This document shows, piece by piece, positions 7,274 to 15,348 of a DNA stretch of 44,144 bases. The notes under the pieces were generated by a model. It had not been told where the DNA came from, did not search any database, and was given only the letters and a program-made list of their open reading frames with translations. The stretch's first letter is position 1. Each line of letters begins with the position of its first letter. The translations under genes and the position numbers were made by a program. This DNA is from Pseudomonas sp. BN417 (GTDB lineage Bacteria > Pseudomonadota > Gammaproteobacteria > Pseudomonadales > Pseudomonadaceae), in contig NZ_SSOJ01000139.1 of the NCBI RefSeq assembly GCF_029871205.1, positions 177,138-221,281 of the forward strand, read 5' to 3'.

Positions 7274-8647
7274 ATGTTCGAAAACCTAACAGATCGCCTC
7301 TCACAGACGCTGCGCCATGTCACCGGCAAGGCCAAGCTGACCGAGGACAATATCAAGGACACCCTGCGCGAGGTGCGCATGGCCCTGCTCGAGGCCGACG
7401 TCGCCCTGCCGGTGGTGAAGGACTTCGTCAACAAGATCAAGGAACGCGCGGTCGGTACCGAGGTTTCCAAGAGCCTGACCCCCGGCCAGGCCTTCGTGAA
7501 GATCGTCCAGGCCGAGTTGGTGGAGCTGATGGGCGCCGCCAACGAAGACCTGGCGCTGAACGCCGCGCCGCCGGCGGTGATCCTGATGGCCGGCCTGCAG
7601 GGCGCGGGCAAGACCACCACTGTCGCCAAGCTGGCTCGCTTCCTCAAGGAGCGCAAGAAGAAGTCGGTGCTGGTGGTCTCGGCGGACGTCTACCGCCCGG
7701 CGGCGATCAAGCAGCTGGAAACCCTGGCCACTGACATCGGCGTCACCTTCTTCCCCTCCGACAACAGCCAGAAGCCGGTGGATATCGCCCAGTCGGCGAT
7801 CCGCGAGGCCAAGCTGAAGTTCATCGACGTCGTCATCGTCGACACCGCCGGTCGCTTGCACATCGATGCCGAGATGATGGGCGAGATCCAGCAGGTTCAC
7901 GCCGCCATCAAGCCGGTCGAGACCCTGTTCGTGGTCGACGCCATGACCGGCCAGGACGCTGCCAACACCGCCAAGGCCTTCAACGACGCCCTGCCGCTGA
8001 CCGGCGTGGTGCTGACCAAGGTCGACGGTGATGCCCGTGGCGGCGCCGCGCTCTCGGTGCGTGCCATCACCGGCAAGCCGATCAAGTTCCTCGGCATGGG
8101 CGAGAAGACCGAAGCCCTCGACCCCTTCCACCCGGACCGTGTGGCCTCGCGAATCCTCGGCATGGGCGACGTGCTCAGCCTGATCGAGCAGGCCGAGCAG
8201 ACCATGGACCGCGAGAAGGCCGAGAAGCTCGCGAAGAAGATCAAGAAGGGCAAGGGCTTCGACCTCGAAGACTTCCGTGACCAGCTGCAACAGATGAAGA
8301 ACATGGGCGGCCTCGGCGGCCTGATGGACAAGCTGCCGATGCTCGGCGGCGTCAACCTCGCGCAGATGGGCAATGCCCAGGGCGCGGCGGAGAAGCAGTT
8401 CAAGCAGATGGAGGCGATCATCAACTCCATGACCCCCGGCGAGCGTCGCGACCCGGAAATGATCAGCGGCTCGCGCAAGCGCCGCATCGCGCTGGGCTCC
8501 GGCACCCAGGTGCAGGATGTCGGCCGCCTCATCAAGCAGCACAAGCAGATGCAGAAGATGATGAAGAAGGTCACCGCCAAGGGCGGCATGGCCAAGATGA
8601 TGCGCGGCATGGGCAGCATGTTCCCCGGCGGCATGCCGAAGATGTAA
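7274..8647 (+). CDS. ffh: signal recognition particle protein Ffh
   Basis: A 457-residue SRP54 GTPase that binds 4.5S RNA and signal sequences and delivers ribosomes to FtsY at the inner membrane. The N domain is residues 1-85. The G domain has GLQGAGKTT (107-115), DTAGR (190-194) and TKVDGD (248-253). The methionine-rich M domain runs from about 296 to the end and contains the RNA-binding SGSRKRRIALGSG and the methionine-rich KQMQKMMKKV and GGMPKM. Length is normal. The start MFENLTDRLS is the conserved family N-terminus, so an upstream in-frame ATG at 7244 is rejected. It is followed by its own spacer and a separate promoter for rpsP. Confidence 0.97.
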   Translation: MFENLTDRLSQTLRHVTGKAKLTEDNIKDTLREVRMALLEADVALPVVKDFVNKIKERAVGTEVSKSLTPGQAFVKIVQAELVELMGAANEDLALNAAPPAVILMAGLQGAGKTTTVAKLARFLKERKKKSVLVVSADVYRPAAIKQLETLATDIGVTFFPSDNSQKPVDIAQSAIREAKLKFIDVVIVDTAGRLHIDAEMMGEIQQVHAAIKPVETLFVVDAMTGQDAANTAKAFNDALPLTGVVLTKVDGDARGGAALSVRAITGKPIKFLGMGEKTEALDPFHPDRVASRILGMGDVLSLIEQAEQTMDREKAEKLAKKIKKGKGFDLEDFRDQLQQMKNMGGLGGLMDKLPMLGGVNLAQMGNAQGAAEKQFKQMEAIINSMTPGERRDPEMISGSRKRRIALGSGTQVQDVGRLIKQHKQMQKMMKKVTAKGGMAKMMRGMGSMFPGGMPKM

Positions 8648-8650
8648 GCA

Positions 8651-8710
8651 GGCTCCAGGCGGCAATCTGCAAGAGCGCTTGAGGCTTGCAGCTTGCGGCT
8701 TGCAGCTGCC
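8651..8710. repeat. AGCTTGCAGC-type intergenic repeat
   Basis: Tandem short words GGCTTGCAGC, TTGCGGCTTG and CAGCTTGCGG follow the ffh stop. The same vocabulary recurs between hom and thrC at 16656-16726. These are common degenerate repeats of pseudomonads, as I recall; no role is evident. Confidence 0.5.
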
Positions 8711-8736
8711 ACCGACAGGTGGCCCATAAAAGAGAT

Positions 8737-8764
8737 TTGCAATCGGCCGGATAATCCTTAGAAT
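8737..8764 (+). promoter_or_regulatory. sigma-70 promoter of the rpsP operon
   Basis: TTGCAA at 8737-8742 and TAGAAT at 8759-8764 are separated by 16 bases, followed by a GC-rich start region. This lies 73 bases before the rpsP ATG and separates the ribosomal operon from ffh. Confidence 0.6.
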
Positions 8765-8836
8765 ATGCGGCCTTTCGGGCCCATGGCCCATGTGTGTGCA
8801 CAGCTTGAAAAGCACCGACTATAGGAACGAAGTTCA

Positions 8837-9088
8837 ATGGTAACCATCCGTCTTGCCCGTGGCGGCTCCAAGAAGCGCCCCTTCTACCACCTGACCGTGA
8901 CCAACAGCCGCAACGCGCGCGACGGTCGCTTCGTAGAGCGCATCGGCTTCTTCAACCCGGTCGCCACCGGTGCGGAAGTCAAGCTCTCCGTGAACCAGGA
9001 ACGCGTCAGCTACTGGCTGAGCCAAGGCGCCCAGCCGTCTGAGCGCGTTGCTCAGCTGCTGAAGGAAGCTGCCAAGGCTGCTGCCTAA
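8837..9088 (+). CDS. rpsP: 30S ribosomal protein S16
   Basis: An 83-residue small-subunit protein beginning [19 protein letters not shown], the conserved start of S16, with [14 protein letters not shown] following. S16 binds 16S rRNA and helps 30S assembly. It is first in the classical operon rpsP-rimM-trmD-rplS. rimM starts 8 bases after its stop. A promoter at 8737-8764 serves the operon. Nothing is unusual. Confidence 0.97.
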   Translation: MVTIRLARGGSKKRPFYHLTVTNSRNARDGRFVERIGFFNPVATGAEVKLSVNQERVSYWLSQGAQPSERVAQLLKEAAKAAA

Positions 9089-9096
9089 GCATCCTT

Positions 9097-9633
9097 ATGA
9101 GCACGACGCCGGCTCCCGCCGATGAACTCATCGTTCTCGGCAAGATTTTCTCGGTGCATGGCGTACGTGGCGAGGTGAAGGTCTACTCCTTCACCGATCC
9201 GCTGGATAACGTGCTCGATTACCGCCGTTGGACGCTCAAGCGTGACAACGAGGTAAAGCAGGTCGAAGTCGTCAGCGGACGCGTGCACGGCAAGGTCCTG
9301 GTAGTAAGGCTGAAGGGGTTGGACGACCGCGAAGTCGCCCGTACCTACGCAGGTTTTGAAATCTGCGTTCCTGTCAGCGAACTGCCGGAGCTCGACGATG
9401 ACGAGTTCTACTGGCACCAGTTGGAAGGTCTCAACGTGATCAACCAGGATGGGCAACTGCTCGGCCGCATCGATCATCTGCTGGAGACCGGTGCCAACGA
9501 CGTGATGGTGGTCAAGCCCTGCGCTGGCAGCCTCGACGATCGTGAACGCCTGCTGCCCTACACGGAGCAGTGCGTGCTGTCGATCGATCTGGACGCCGGC
9601 GAGATGCGGGTGGAATGGGACGTTGATTTCTGA
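9097..9633 (+). CDS. rimM: ribosome maturation factor RimM
   Basis: A 178-residue 16S rRNA processing factor that binds S19 in the 30S head. The N-terminal domain has LGKIFSVHGVRGEVKVYSFT, the family hallmark. The C-terminal PRC-barrel domain contains DDEFYWHQLEGL and GANDVMVV, and the end has LLPYTEQCV. Length is normal. It starts 8 bases after rpsP and stops 9 bases before trmD. Confidence 0.96.
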   Translation: MSTTPAPADELIVLGKIFSVHGVRGEVKVYSFTDPLDNVLDYRRWTLKRDNEVKQVEVVSGRVHGKVLVVRLKGLDDREVARTYAGFEICVPVSELPELDDDEFYWHQLEGLNVINQDGQLLGRIDHLLETGANDVMVVKPCAGSLDDRERLLPYTEQCVLSIDLDAGEMRVEWDVDF

Positions 9634-9642
9634 GGGCCTGAC

Positions 9643-10395
9643 ATGAAGAGCATGCAGGTCGAAGTCATCAGCATCTTTCCCGAGATGTTCGCCGCCATCA
9701 GCGAATATGGCATCACCAGCCGTGCGGTGAAGCAGGGGCTGCTCAAGCTCAACTGCTGGAATCCGCGGAGCTTCACCGAGGACCGCCACCAGACGGTGGA
9801 CGATCGGCCCTTCGGCGGTGGCCCCGGCATGGTGATGAAGATCCAGCCCCTGGAACGGGCCCTGGCGGCAGCCAAGGCAGCGGCAGGGGAACGGGCGAAG
9901 GTGATCTACCTCTCGCCGCAAGGGCGCCAGCTGAAGCAGGCGGCCGTGCGCGAGCTGGCGAACGAGGAAGCATTGATCCTCATTGCCGGGCGCTACGAAG
10001 GCATCGACGAACGCTTCATCGAGGAGCACGTCGATGAGGAATGGTCGATTGGCGATTACGTCCTGTCCGGCGGTGAGCTGCCGGCCATGGTGCTGATCGA
10101 TGCGGTGACGCGATTGCTGCCCGGCGCGCTGGGGCACGCGGACTCCGCCGAGGAGGACTCCTTCACGGATGGCCTGCTCGATTGCCCGCACTACACCCGA
10201 CCGGAGTTGTATGCAGGCAAGCGTGTTCCCGAGGTGCTGCTCAGCGGCAACCACGAACACATCCGGCGATGGCGTTTGCAGCAGGCGCTTGGGCGCACCT
10301 GGGAACGTCGGGTCGATCTTCTGGATTGCCGCTCGCTTTCTGGAGAAGAGAAAAAGCTGCTGGAGGAATACATCCGCCAGCGGAACGATAGTTAA
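9643..10395 (+). CDS. trmD: tRNA (guanine-N1)-methyltransferase TrmD
   Basis: A 250-residue SPOUT-class enzyme that methylates G37 of tRNAs with G at position 36, preventing frameshifting. The trefoil-knot AdoMet site is seen in [20 protein letters not shown] and [15 protein letters not shown]. The substrate region has [13 protein letters not shown], and the C-terminal domain has [10 protein letters not shown] and [10 protein letters not shown]. The first ATG ([12 protein letters not shown]) is used here; the internal Met4 is the alternative. It is third in the operon and followed by rplS after 44 bases. Confidence 0.96.
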   Translation: MKSMQVEVISIFPEMFAAISEYGITSRAVKQGLLKLNCWNPRSFTEDRHQTVDDRPFGGGPGMVMKIQPLERALAAAKAAAGERAKVIYLSPQGRQLKQAAVRELANEEALILIAGRYEGIDERFIEEHVDEEWSIGDYVLSGGELPAMVLIDAVTRLLPGALGHADSAEEDSFTDGLLDCPHYTRPELYAGKRVPEVLLSGNHEHIRRWRLQQALGRTWERRVDLLDCRSLSGEEKKLLEEYIRQRNDS

Positions 10396-10439
10396 CGTAT
10401 CGATGGCACGCCCAGAAGGCCTGTCTTAGGAGCATAGCG

Positions 10440-10790
10440 ATGACCAACAAGATCATTCAGCAGATCGAAGCTGAACAAATGAACAAAGAGATTCCGGCTT
10501 TCGCCCCGGGCGACACCGTAATCGTTCAAGTGAAAGTGAAGGAAGGCGACCGTGCTCGTCTGCAGGCCTTCGAAGGTGTGGTCATCGCCAAGCGTAACCG
10601 CGGCCTGAACAGCGCTTTCACCGTGCGCAAGATCTCCAACGGCGTAGGCGTTGAGCGTACCTTCCAGACCTACTCCCCGCTGGTCGACAGCCTGAGCGTC
10701 AAGCGCCGCGGCGACGTGCGCAAGGCCAAGCTGTACTACCTCCGCGACCTGTCCGGCAAGGCAGCTCGTATCAAGGAGAAGCTGGCCTAA
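10440..10790 (+). CDS. rplS: 50S ribosomal protein L19
   Basis: A 116-residue large-subunit protein located at the 30S-50S interface. It starts [14 protein letters not shown] and carries the conserved [32 protein letters not shown] and [21 protein letters not shown] strong AGGAG ribosome-binding site precedes the ATG. It is last in the operon and followed by a clear terminator. Confidence 0.97.
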   Translation: MTNKIIQQIEAEQMNKEIPAFAPGDTVIVQVKVKEGDRARLQAFEGVVIAKRNRGLNSAFTVRKISNGVGVERTFQTYSPLVDSLSVKRRGDVRKAKLYYLRDLSGKAARIKEKLA

Positions 10791-10807
10791 TCGGCTCAGC
10801 TTTCCGG

Positions 10808-10842
10808 AAAAACCCGCCCAGGTTCGCCTCGGCGGGTTTTTT
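10808..10842 (+). terminator. rho-independent terminator of the rpsP-rplS operon
   Basis: AAACCCGCC (10810-10818) pairs with GGCGGGTTT (10831-10839), followed by more T residues. It lies 20 bases after the rplS stop. Confidence 0.9.
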
Positions 10843-10981
10843 CTTGCCAGCGCGGAGGATGATCCGCGCCCGCACGCCCCCGCTGGCGTGCCGAGTTCCT
10901 GCCCGATCCGGCAGCGCACAACAACGACAAGAGTCGCCGCAAGAAAGGCAGCCACATAGAGTCGATTCAGGTAGTAGTGGC

Positions 10982-11410
10982 ATGACCCCGAGAGAGCAAG
11001 AAATCGCCCGCCGGACCGCGCTGTCCGAAAGCCGGGTGACCAAGGCGGTATTCCCGCCCAGCACCAACCATCACAACACCCTGTTCGGCGGCACCGCCCT
11101 GGCCTGGATGGACGAAGTGTCCTTCATCACCGCCACGCGCTTCTGCCGCCTGCCGCTGGTGACGGTGTCCAGCGACCGCATCGACTTCAAGCACCCGATT
11201 CCGGCCGGCTCCATAGTCGAGTTGGTGGGGCGCGTGGTGAAGGTTGGCAACACCAGCCTCAAGGTAGAGGTCGAGGTGTTCGTCGAGGAGATGTACAACG
11301 CCACCCGCGAGAAGGCCATCAGCGGCCTGTTCAGCTTCGTCGCCATCGATGACGACAAGCGCCCTGTGCAGGTCCTGCCGGAGTTTCCCCAGGCCGCCAG
11401 CGCCGCATGA
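10982..11410 (+). CDS. acyl-CoA thioesterase (hotdog fold)
   Basis: A 142-residue thioesterase of the YciA/BACH type, which hydrolyses acyl-CoAs to free acid and CoA. The active-site segment is NHHNTLFGGTALAWMDE, with Asn32 and Asp44. The second strand region SSDRIDFKHPIPAGSIVEL is also conserved. The start at 10982 matches the family's usual N-terminus. The frame is open further upstream to 10844, but that stretch overlaps the rplS terminator area and has no family similarity. A terminator follows directly. Confidence 0.9.
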   Translation: MTPREQEIARRTALSESRVTKAVFPPSTNHHNTLFGGTALAWMDEVSFITATRFCRLPLVTVSSDRIDFKHPIPAGSIVELVGRVVKVGNTSLKVEVEVFVEEMYNATREKAISGLFSFVAIDDDKRPVQVLPEFPQAASAA

Positions 11411-11419
11411 CTGGAAAGT

Positions 11420-11441
11420 GGCGCCCATTGGGCGCCTTTTT
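11420..11441 (+). terminator. rho-independent terminator after the thioesterase gene
   Basis: A perfect 7-bp stem GGCGCCC/GGGCGCC with loop ATT, followed by TTTTT, starting 10 bases after the stop codon. Confidence 0.85.
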
Positions 11442-11500
11442 CGTTTCCGTCCGTAATTCATCCGTGCGGTCCAGGCGTTTCCCAGCCGCGGGATGCCGGT

Positions 11501-12160
11501 TCAATCCCTATCCGGCGCTCCCAGCGGGAATAGCGGCCGATAGGGCCGCGCTTCTTCCACCGCGCGGGCGAAGGAAGGGCGCTGCAGCAGGCGTTGCCGA
11601 TAGGCCCGCAGGTGGCTGAAGGGGGCGCCGATGGGCTGCACCCAGTCGGCATAGAACAGCGCCGGCGCGGCGGCGCAGTCCGCCAGGCTGAAGCTGTCCC
11701 CCGCGGCCCAGGTACGGCCGGCGAGCCGTTGGTTCAGCCAGGCATAGCTGCGCTCCAGCAGGGCACGCGCCTCCTCGACACCGAAGGCATCGCGCCGTTC
11801 CTCCGGGCGTAGCCTGTCGCCCACTGCCTTCTGCATCGGCGTCATCACGTACAGGTCGAAGCAGCGATCCAGCATCCGCACTTCCAGCGCCGCTTCCGCT
11901 GCCTCGGGGATCAGCTTCACCGGCCCTGCATAGTGCTGCTGCAGGTACTCGATAATGATGCTCGACTCCATCACAGGCCGCTCGCCATCCAGCAGCAGCG
12001 GCATCTTCTGCAGGGGCCAGAGGCGCTGGAATTCCGCAGCGGTCGCCGGGTTTTCAGGCGACAACAGGCGCAGTTCGAAGGGCAGGTCGTTCTCGTACAG
12101 CGCGATCAGGACTTTCTGGCAGTAGGAAGAGAAGGGATGGGCGAAGAGTTGCAGGGACAT
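11501..12160 (-). CDS. glutathione S-transferase family protein
   Basis: A 219-residue cytoplasmic GST. The N-terminal thioredoxin-like domain has LFAHPFSSYCQKV, with SSYC at the place of the catalytic Ser/Cys, then the cis-proline region QKMPLLLDG and the glutathione-binding VMESSIIIEYL. The all-helical C-terminal domain contains the N-capping SFSLADCAAAP. The start at 12160 has AGGAG seven bases upstream. An in-frame ATG at 12181 is less likely. The substrate is not predictable. Its gap of 236 bases to the next gene upstream suggests its own promoter. Confidence 0.88.
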   Translation of the reverse strand: MSLQLFAHPFSSYCQKVLIALYENDLPFELRLLSPENPATAAEFQRLWPLQKMPLLLDGERPVMESSIIIEYLQQHYAGPVKLIPEAAEAALEVRMLDRCFDLYVMTPMQKAVGDRLRPEERRDAFGVEEARALLERSYAWLNQRLAGRTWAAGDSFSLADCAAAPALFYADWVQPIGAPFSHLRAYRQRLLQRPSFARAVEEARPYRPLFPLGAPDRD

Positions 12161-12396
12161 GGTCGACTCCTGGTGCGGCATGCTGGCTGGCGTGTCCCCC
12201 CCATGACAGGCGGAACTGCCAACTGGTCGATTGCGGCGAGGCGATATCGACAGTGTTCAGGGGGCATCGCACTGTGGTGGCGATAGGGACCGGACAAACT
12301 GGCTGAATTCCGTGGGTGGCCGCGAAGTGCCATGCACTGCCGTCAGGGAAGCGGTTCGCCTGACAGGATCGCCCTTGCGTCGGCACGGGACGCGAA

Positions 12397-13077
12397 TCAA
12401 TAGCGCAGGGCGATCTTCAGCGACGCCTGGGACAGGTCGATATTGTTCAGCGTCAGGCTGCCGAAGCTCTGGTCCCGGGGGGCGCCGGCGACGCGGATGT
12501 TCTCGAAGCGCAATTCGCCGATGGAGCTGGGCAGGCGCAGATTCACCGAGCCGTCCGGGTTGACCACCGAGGTCATCCGGTCGGTGGCGTAGACCACGTC
12601 CTGCATGGCCGTCTCGACGTCAAGGCTGTCCAGCACCGGCATCACCAGCTTCGCCAATTGCTTGAGCGCCCCCGGGCCATCGCCATTTTCCGCCCGAAGG
12701 AACAGGCCCTGCAGCACATCATCCAGCCCCTGGGCGCTGACATTGCTCATTTCCAGGTCGGTCAGCGGATGCAGGTTGTGCGGTGTTTCCTGGCGGCTGG
12801 TGCTGGCGGGCGGTTGCAGGCGCTGGATGTCGGCGCTGGCCATCTGGAAGGGGCTCATCAGCGCGGCGACGAGAGTAGCCGCCAGACGCAGGTTGCTCTG
12901 TTTCTTCAGGGCCTTGGTCAGTTGCTTCTGGGTCAGCAGGCCTTGCGCTACCAGTACTTCACCCAGCCGCATCTTGTTGGTGAGCTGCATCTCGATCGCG
13001 GCATCCAGCTGCCGGGGGGTAATCAGGCCCTTGCTGACAAGGATCTGCCCCAGGCGGGAGTTCATTTGGTGGGCCAT
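12397..13077 (-). CDS. stand-alone MshEN-domain membrane protein, predicted c-di-GMP receptor
   Basis: A 226-residue protein without a recognised name. Residues 8-31 and 37-60 are two 24-residue motifs of the form RLGxx-LV-xxG-LI-xxxxLxxx(L/I)xxQ separated by exactly five residues. This is the MshEN signature known to bind cyclic di-GMP in MshE-type ATPases. The second motif is a perfect match; the first differs by one Leu-to-Ile change. Residues 64-82 are a hydrophobic segment ending in ASA, followed by a roughly 140-residue domain with LTDLEMSNVSAQG and FGSLTLNNIDLSQASLKI, resembling pilus- or surface-associated proteins. There is no ATPase domain. The likely topology is a cytosolic sensor with a periplasmic C-terminus. 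The start may be Met1 or Met5. Confidence 0.75.
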   Translation of the reverse strand: MAHQMNSRLGQILVSKGLITPRQLDAAIEMQLTNKMRLGEVLVAQGLLTQKQLTKALKKQSNLRLAATLVAALMSPFQMASADIQRLQPPASTSRQETPHNLHPLTDLEMSNVSAQGLDDVLQGLFLRAENGDGPGALKQLAKLVMPVLDSLDVETAMQDVVYATDRMTSVVNPDGSVNLRLPSSIGELRFENIRVAGAPRDQSFGSLTLNNIDLSQASLKIALRY

Positions 13078-13365
13078 GGTCGGGTACCGGCGGTGGGTGA
13101 TGGCAGGATGAAATCATCCGCCGCCAGCCCGATCCTGTCACCCAACCAAGGATAGGTTGGCATCGCCGCCTGTCAGCGTGATGGGGTCAGGAAGCGATCG
13201 GTGGTAACACCAGGTTGCGCGTCGGTTTCGATCGGGCGAGCCAGGGGCCGGTCCGTTGCCGATAGGGGGTGAGTCGCTTGCGGGGCGGAGACTTGGCCGC
13301 ATCCGGGATGAAATGGAGTGGGCGCTGTGGAAGACTAGCGCCTTGTCACTGAAAAGCATTCCCTC

Positions 13366-14262
13366 ATGCCCGCGCTAGACCATCCCCTGATCGACCGTTT
13401 CCTCGACGCCCTGTGGCTGGAGAAAGGCCTGTCTGCCCACACCCGCTCGGCTTACCGCAGCGACCTCGCGCATTTCAACGGCTGGCTCCATGAGCGTGGT
13501 CTGGAACTGGACAAGGCCGGTCGCGATCTCATTCTCGACCACTTGGCCTGGCGCCTGGGCGAGGGCTACCAGGCCCGCTCCACGGCACGTTTCCTCTCCG
13601 GGCTGCGCGGCTTCTACCGCTTCCTGCTGCGCGAGAACCTGATAACCGAAGACCCCACCCTGCAGGTGGACCTGCCACAGCTGGGGCGGCCGCTGCCCAA
13701 GTCACTGTCCGAAGCGGATGTCGAAGCCCTGCTGGAAGCCCCCGACCTGGAAGACCCCATCGGCCTGCGCGACCGCGCCATGCTCGAAGTGCTCTACGCC
13801 TGCGGCTTGCGAGTCAGCGAACTGGTTGGCCTGACCCTGGAGCAGGTCAACCTGCGCCAGGGCGTGCTCAAGGTGTTCGGCAAGGGCAGCAAGGAGCGCC
13901 TGGTACCCCTGGGTGAGGAAGCCATCGCCTGGATCGAGCGTTACCAGCGCGAAGCGCGGCCCTTCCTCCTCGATGGCAAGCCCAGCGATGTGCTCTTCCC
14001 CAGCCTGCGCGGCGAGCAGATGACCCGCCAGACCTTCTGGTACCGGATCAAGCACCAGGCCCAGGTGGCTGGCATCGCCAGATCCCTGTCGCCGCACACC
14101 CTGCGCCACGCCTTCGCCACCCACCTGCTCAACCATGGCGCCGACCTGCGCGTGGTGCAGATGCTGCTCGGCCACAGCGACCTTTCCACGACCCAGATCT
14201 ATACCCACATCGCCCAGGCGCGCCTGCAGGAGCTGCACGCACGCCATCATCCCAGAGGGTGA
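13366..14262 (+). CDS. xerD: site-specific tyrosine recombinase XerD
   Basis: A 298-residue recombinase that acts with XerC at dif to resolve chromosome dimers at the FtsK-containing septum. The N-terminal core-binding domain is residues 1-100. The catalytic domain shows all six expected residues: Arg149 (GLRVSEL), Lys173 (GKGSKER), His244 and Arg247 (HTLRHAFATH), His270 (LLGHSDLSTTQ) and Tyr279 (IYTH). Length and the LGHSDLSTTQIYTHIA motif fit XerD. The neighbour dsbC is conserved downstream, so this is the housekeeping enzyme and not a mobile integrase. The 288-base gap upstream holds only a small inverted repeat (CCAACC/GGTTGG at 13142-13160). Confidence 0.95.
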   Translation: MPALDHPLIDRFLDALWLEKGLSAHTRSAYRSDLAHFNGWLHERGLELDKAGRDLILDHLAWRLGEGYQARSTARFLSGLRGFYRFLLRENLITEDPTLQVDLPQLGRPLPKSLSEADVEALLEAPDLEDPIGLRDRAMLEVLYACGLRVSELVGLTLEQVNLRQGVLKVFGKGSKERLVPLGEEAIAWIERYQREARPFLLDGKPSDVLFPSLRGEQMTRQTFWYRIKHQAQVAGIARSLSPHTLRHAFATHLLNHGADLRVVQMLLGHSDLSTTQIYTHIAQARLQELHARHHPRG

Positions 14263-14281
14263 GCCGGAAAAGGCGACGCAT

Positions 14282-14401
14282 GCGTCGCCCCGGCGAACGA
14301 CCGGCCATGGAGAGCCGGGCCGGGGGCGATTCCTGCGATAAAGCGGCGGCAGGGATGCCGATAAGAAAGCTGACCTTTACACAGCGTCGCCCCGGCGAAC
14401 G
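14282..14401. repeat. 18-bp direct repeats between xerD and dsbC
   Basis: The 18-base word GCGTCGCCCCGGCGAACG occurs at 14282-14299 and again at 14384-14401, 102 bases apart and identical. The word is itself partly self-complementary. It fills most of the xerD-dsbC gap. No gene is seen here. Confidence 0.6.
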
Positions 14402-14509
14402 CCCAGCCAGTCACCGACGGCTCCCGTCGGGCATCCGGCCGCTGCGCCCGGAGCCTTCTGTGGTAGGCTTGGCCGATTCCCGTACGTCCGCCGCTCGACA
14501 GGAGTACCC

Positions 14510-15238
14510 ATGCGCGTGACCCGTCTTATCGCCGGTCTGGCCCTCGGCCTGGCCAGCACCATCAGCCTCGCCGACGACCCGGACCAGGCCATCCGCAAGA
14601 CTCTTGCCGCCCTGGAGCTTGGCTTGCCCATCGAATCCATCGGCGAAAGCCCGATGACCGGCGTCTATCAGGTCCAGCTCAAGGGCGGCCGCATGCTGTA
14701 CACCAGCGCCGACGGCCAGTACCTGATGCAGGGCTATCTCTACCAGGTCAAGGACGGCAAGCCGGTGAACCTCACCGAGCAGGCCGAAAGCCGCTCCATC
14801 GCCAAGGAGATCAACGCGATACCCGCCAGCGAGATGGTGGTGTTCTCGCCCAAGGAGCCGGCCAAGGCCCATATCACGGTGTTCACCGACACCGACTGCG
14901 GCTACTGCCAGAAGCTGCACAGCGAAGTGCCCGAGCTGAACCGCCGCGGCATCGAAGTGCGCTATGTCGCCTTCCCGCGCCAGGGTATCGGCAGCCACGG
15001 CTATAACAGCCTGGTCAGCGTCTGGTGCAGCAAGGACCGCCAGGCCGCCATGAACAAGGCCAAGTCCCGCGAGGAACTGCCGGCCGCCACCTGTGAAAAC
15101 CCGGTGGCCAAGCAGTTCGAGCTGGGCCAGCTGATCGGCGTCAACGGCACCCCGGCCATCGTGCTCGGCAATGGCCAGATGATCCCGGGTTACCAGCCTG
15201 CGCCGCAGCTGGCCAAGCTTGCCCTCGAAGCCAAGTAG
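14510..15238 (+). CDS. dsbC: thiol:disulfide interchange protein DsbC
   Basis: A 242-residue periplasmic disulfide isomerase, kept reduced by DsbD. A signal peptide covers about residues 1-21 (cleavage near SLADD). The N-terminal dimerisation domain comes first, then a thioredoxin-like domain with the active site CGYC (130-133) after FTDTD, a structural cysteine pair Cys173/Cys195, and the cis-proline loop GTPAI (213-217). Length is normal. Between xerD and hom it keeps the Pseudomonas order. Confidence 0.94.
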   Translation: MRVTRLIAGLALGLASTISLADDPDQAIRKTLAALELGLPIESIGESPMTGVYQVQLKGGRMLYTSADGQYLMQGYLYQVKDGKPVNLTEQAESRSIAKEINAIPASEMVVFSPKEPAKAHITVFTDTDCGYCQKLHSEVPELNRRGIEVRYVAFPRQGIGSHGYNSLVSVWCSKDRQAAMNKAKSREELPAATCENPVAKQFELGQLIGVNGTPAIVLGNGQMIPGYQPAPQLAKLALEAK

Positions 15239-15269
15239 TCCGGGCATCCAGCTTGATTGACCAATAAAC

Positions 15270-15296
15270 AGCCGCTTCGTAAAGTGCGGCTCTTTT
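15270..15296 (+). terminator. terminator-like hairpin after dsbC
   Basis: AGCCGC (15270-15275) and GCGGCT (15286-15291) flank a 10-base loop, followed by CTTTT. It lies 31 bases after the dsbC stop. It is of modest strength because of the long loop. Confidence 0.55.
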
Positions 15297-15299
15297 CCT

Positions 15300-15320
15300 C
15301 GGCCGGGACACTCCCGGCCG
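15300..15320 (+). promoter_or_regulatory. 9-bp hairpin in the hom leader
   Basis: CGGCCGGGA (15300-15308) pairs perfectly with TCCCGGCCG (15312-15320) around a three-base loop, 28 bases before the hom GTG. There is no T-run after it, so it is not a normal terminator. It could affect leader stability or be the core of a second, weak terminator. Confidence 0.4.
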
Positions 15321-15348
15321 TATTCGCAGTGATGATGGGGAGTTCAGC

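Noticed and set aside
13142-13160. Inverted repeat CCAACC/GGTTGG upstream of xerD
   Set aside because: Too short, with a seven-base loop and no T-run or promoter context, to call a site.
13366-14262. XerD as a mobile-element integrase
   Set aside because: Conserved housekeeping neighbours (dsbC, hom, thrC), and no attachment site or phage genes.
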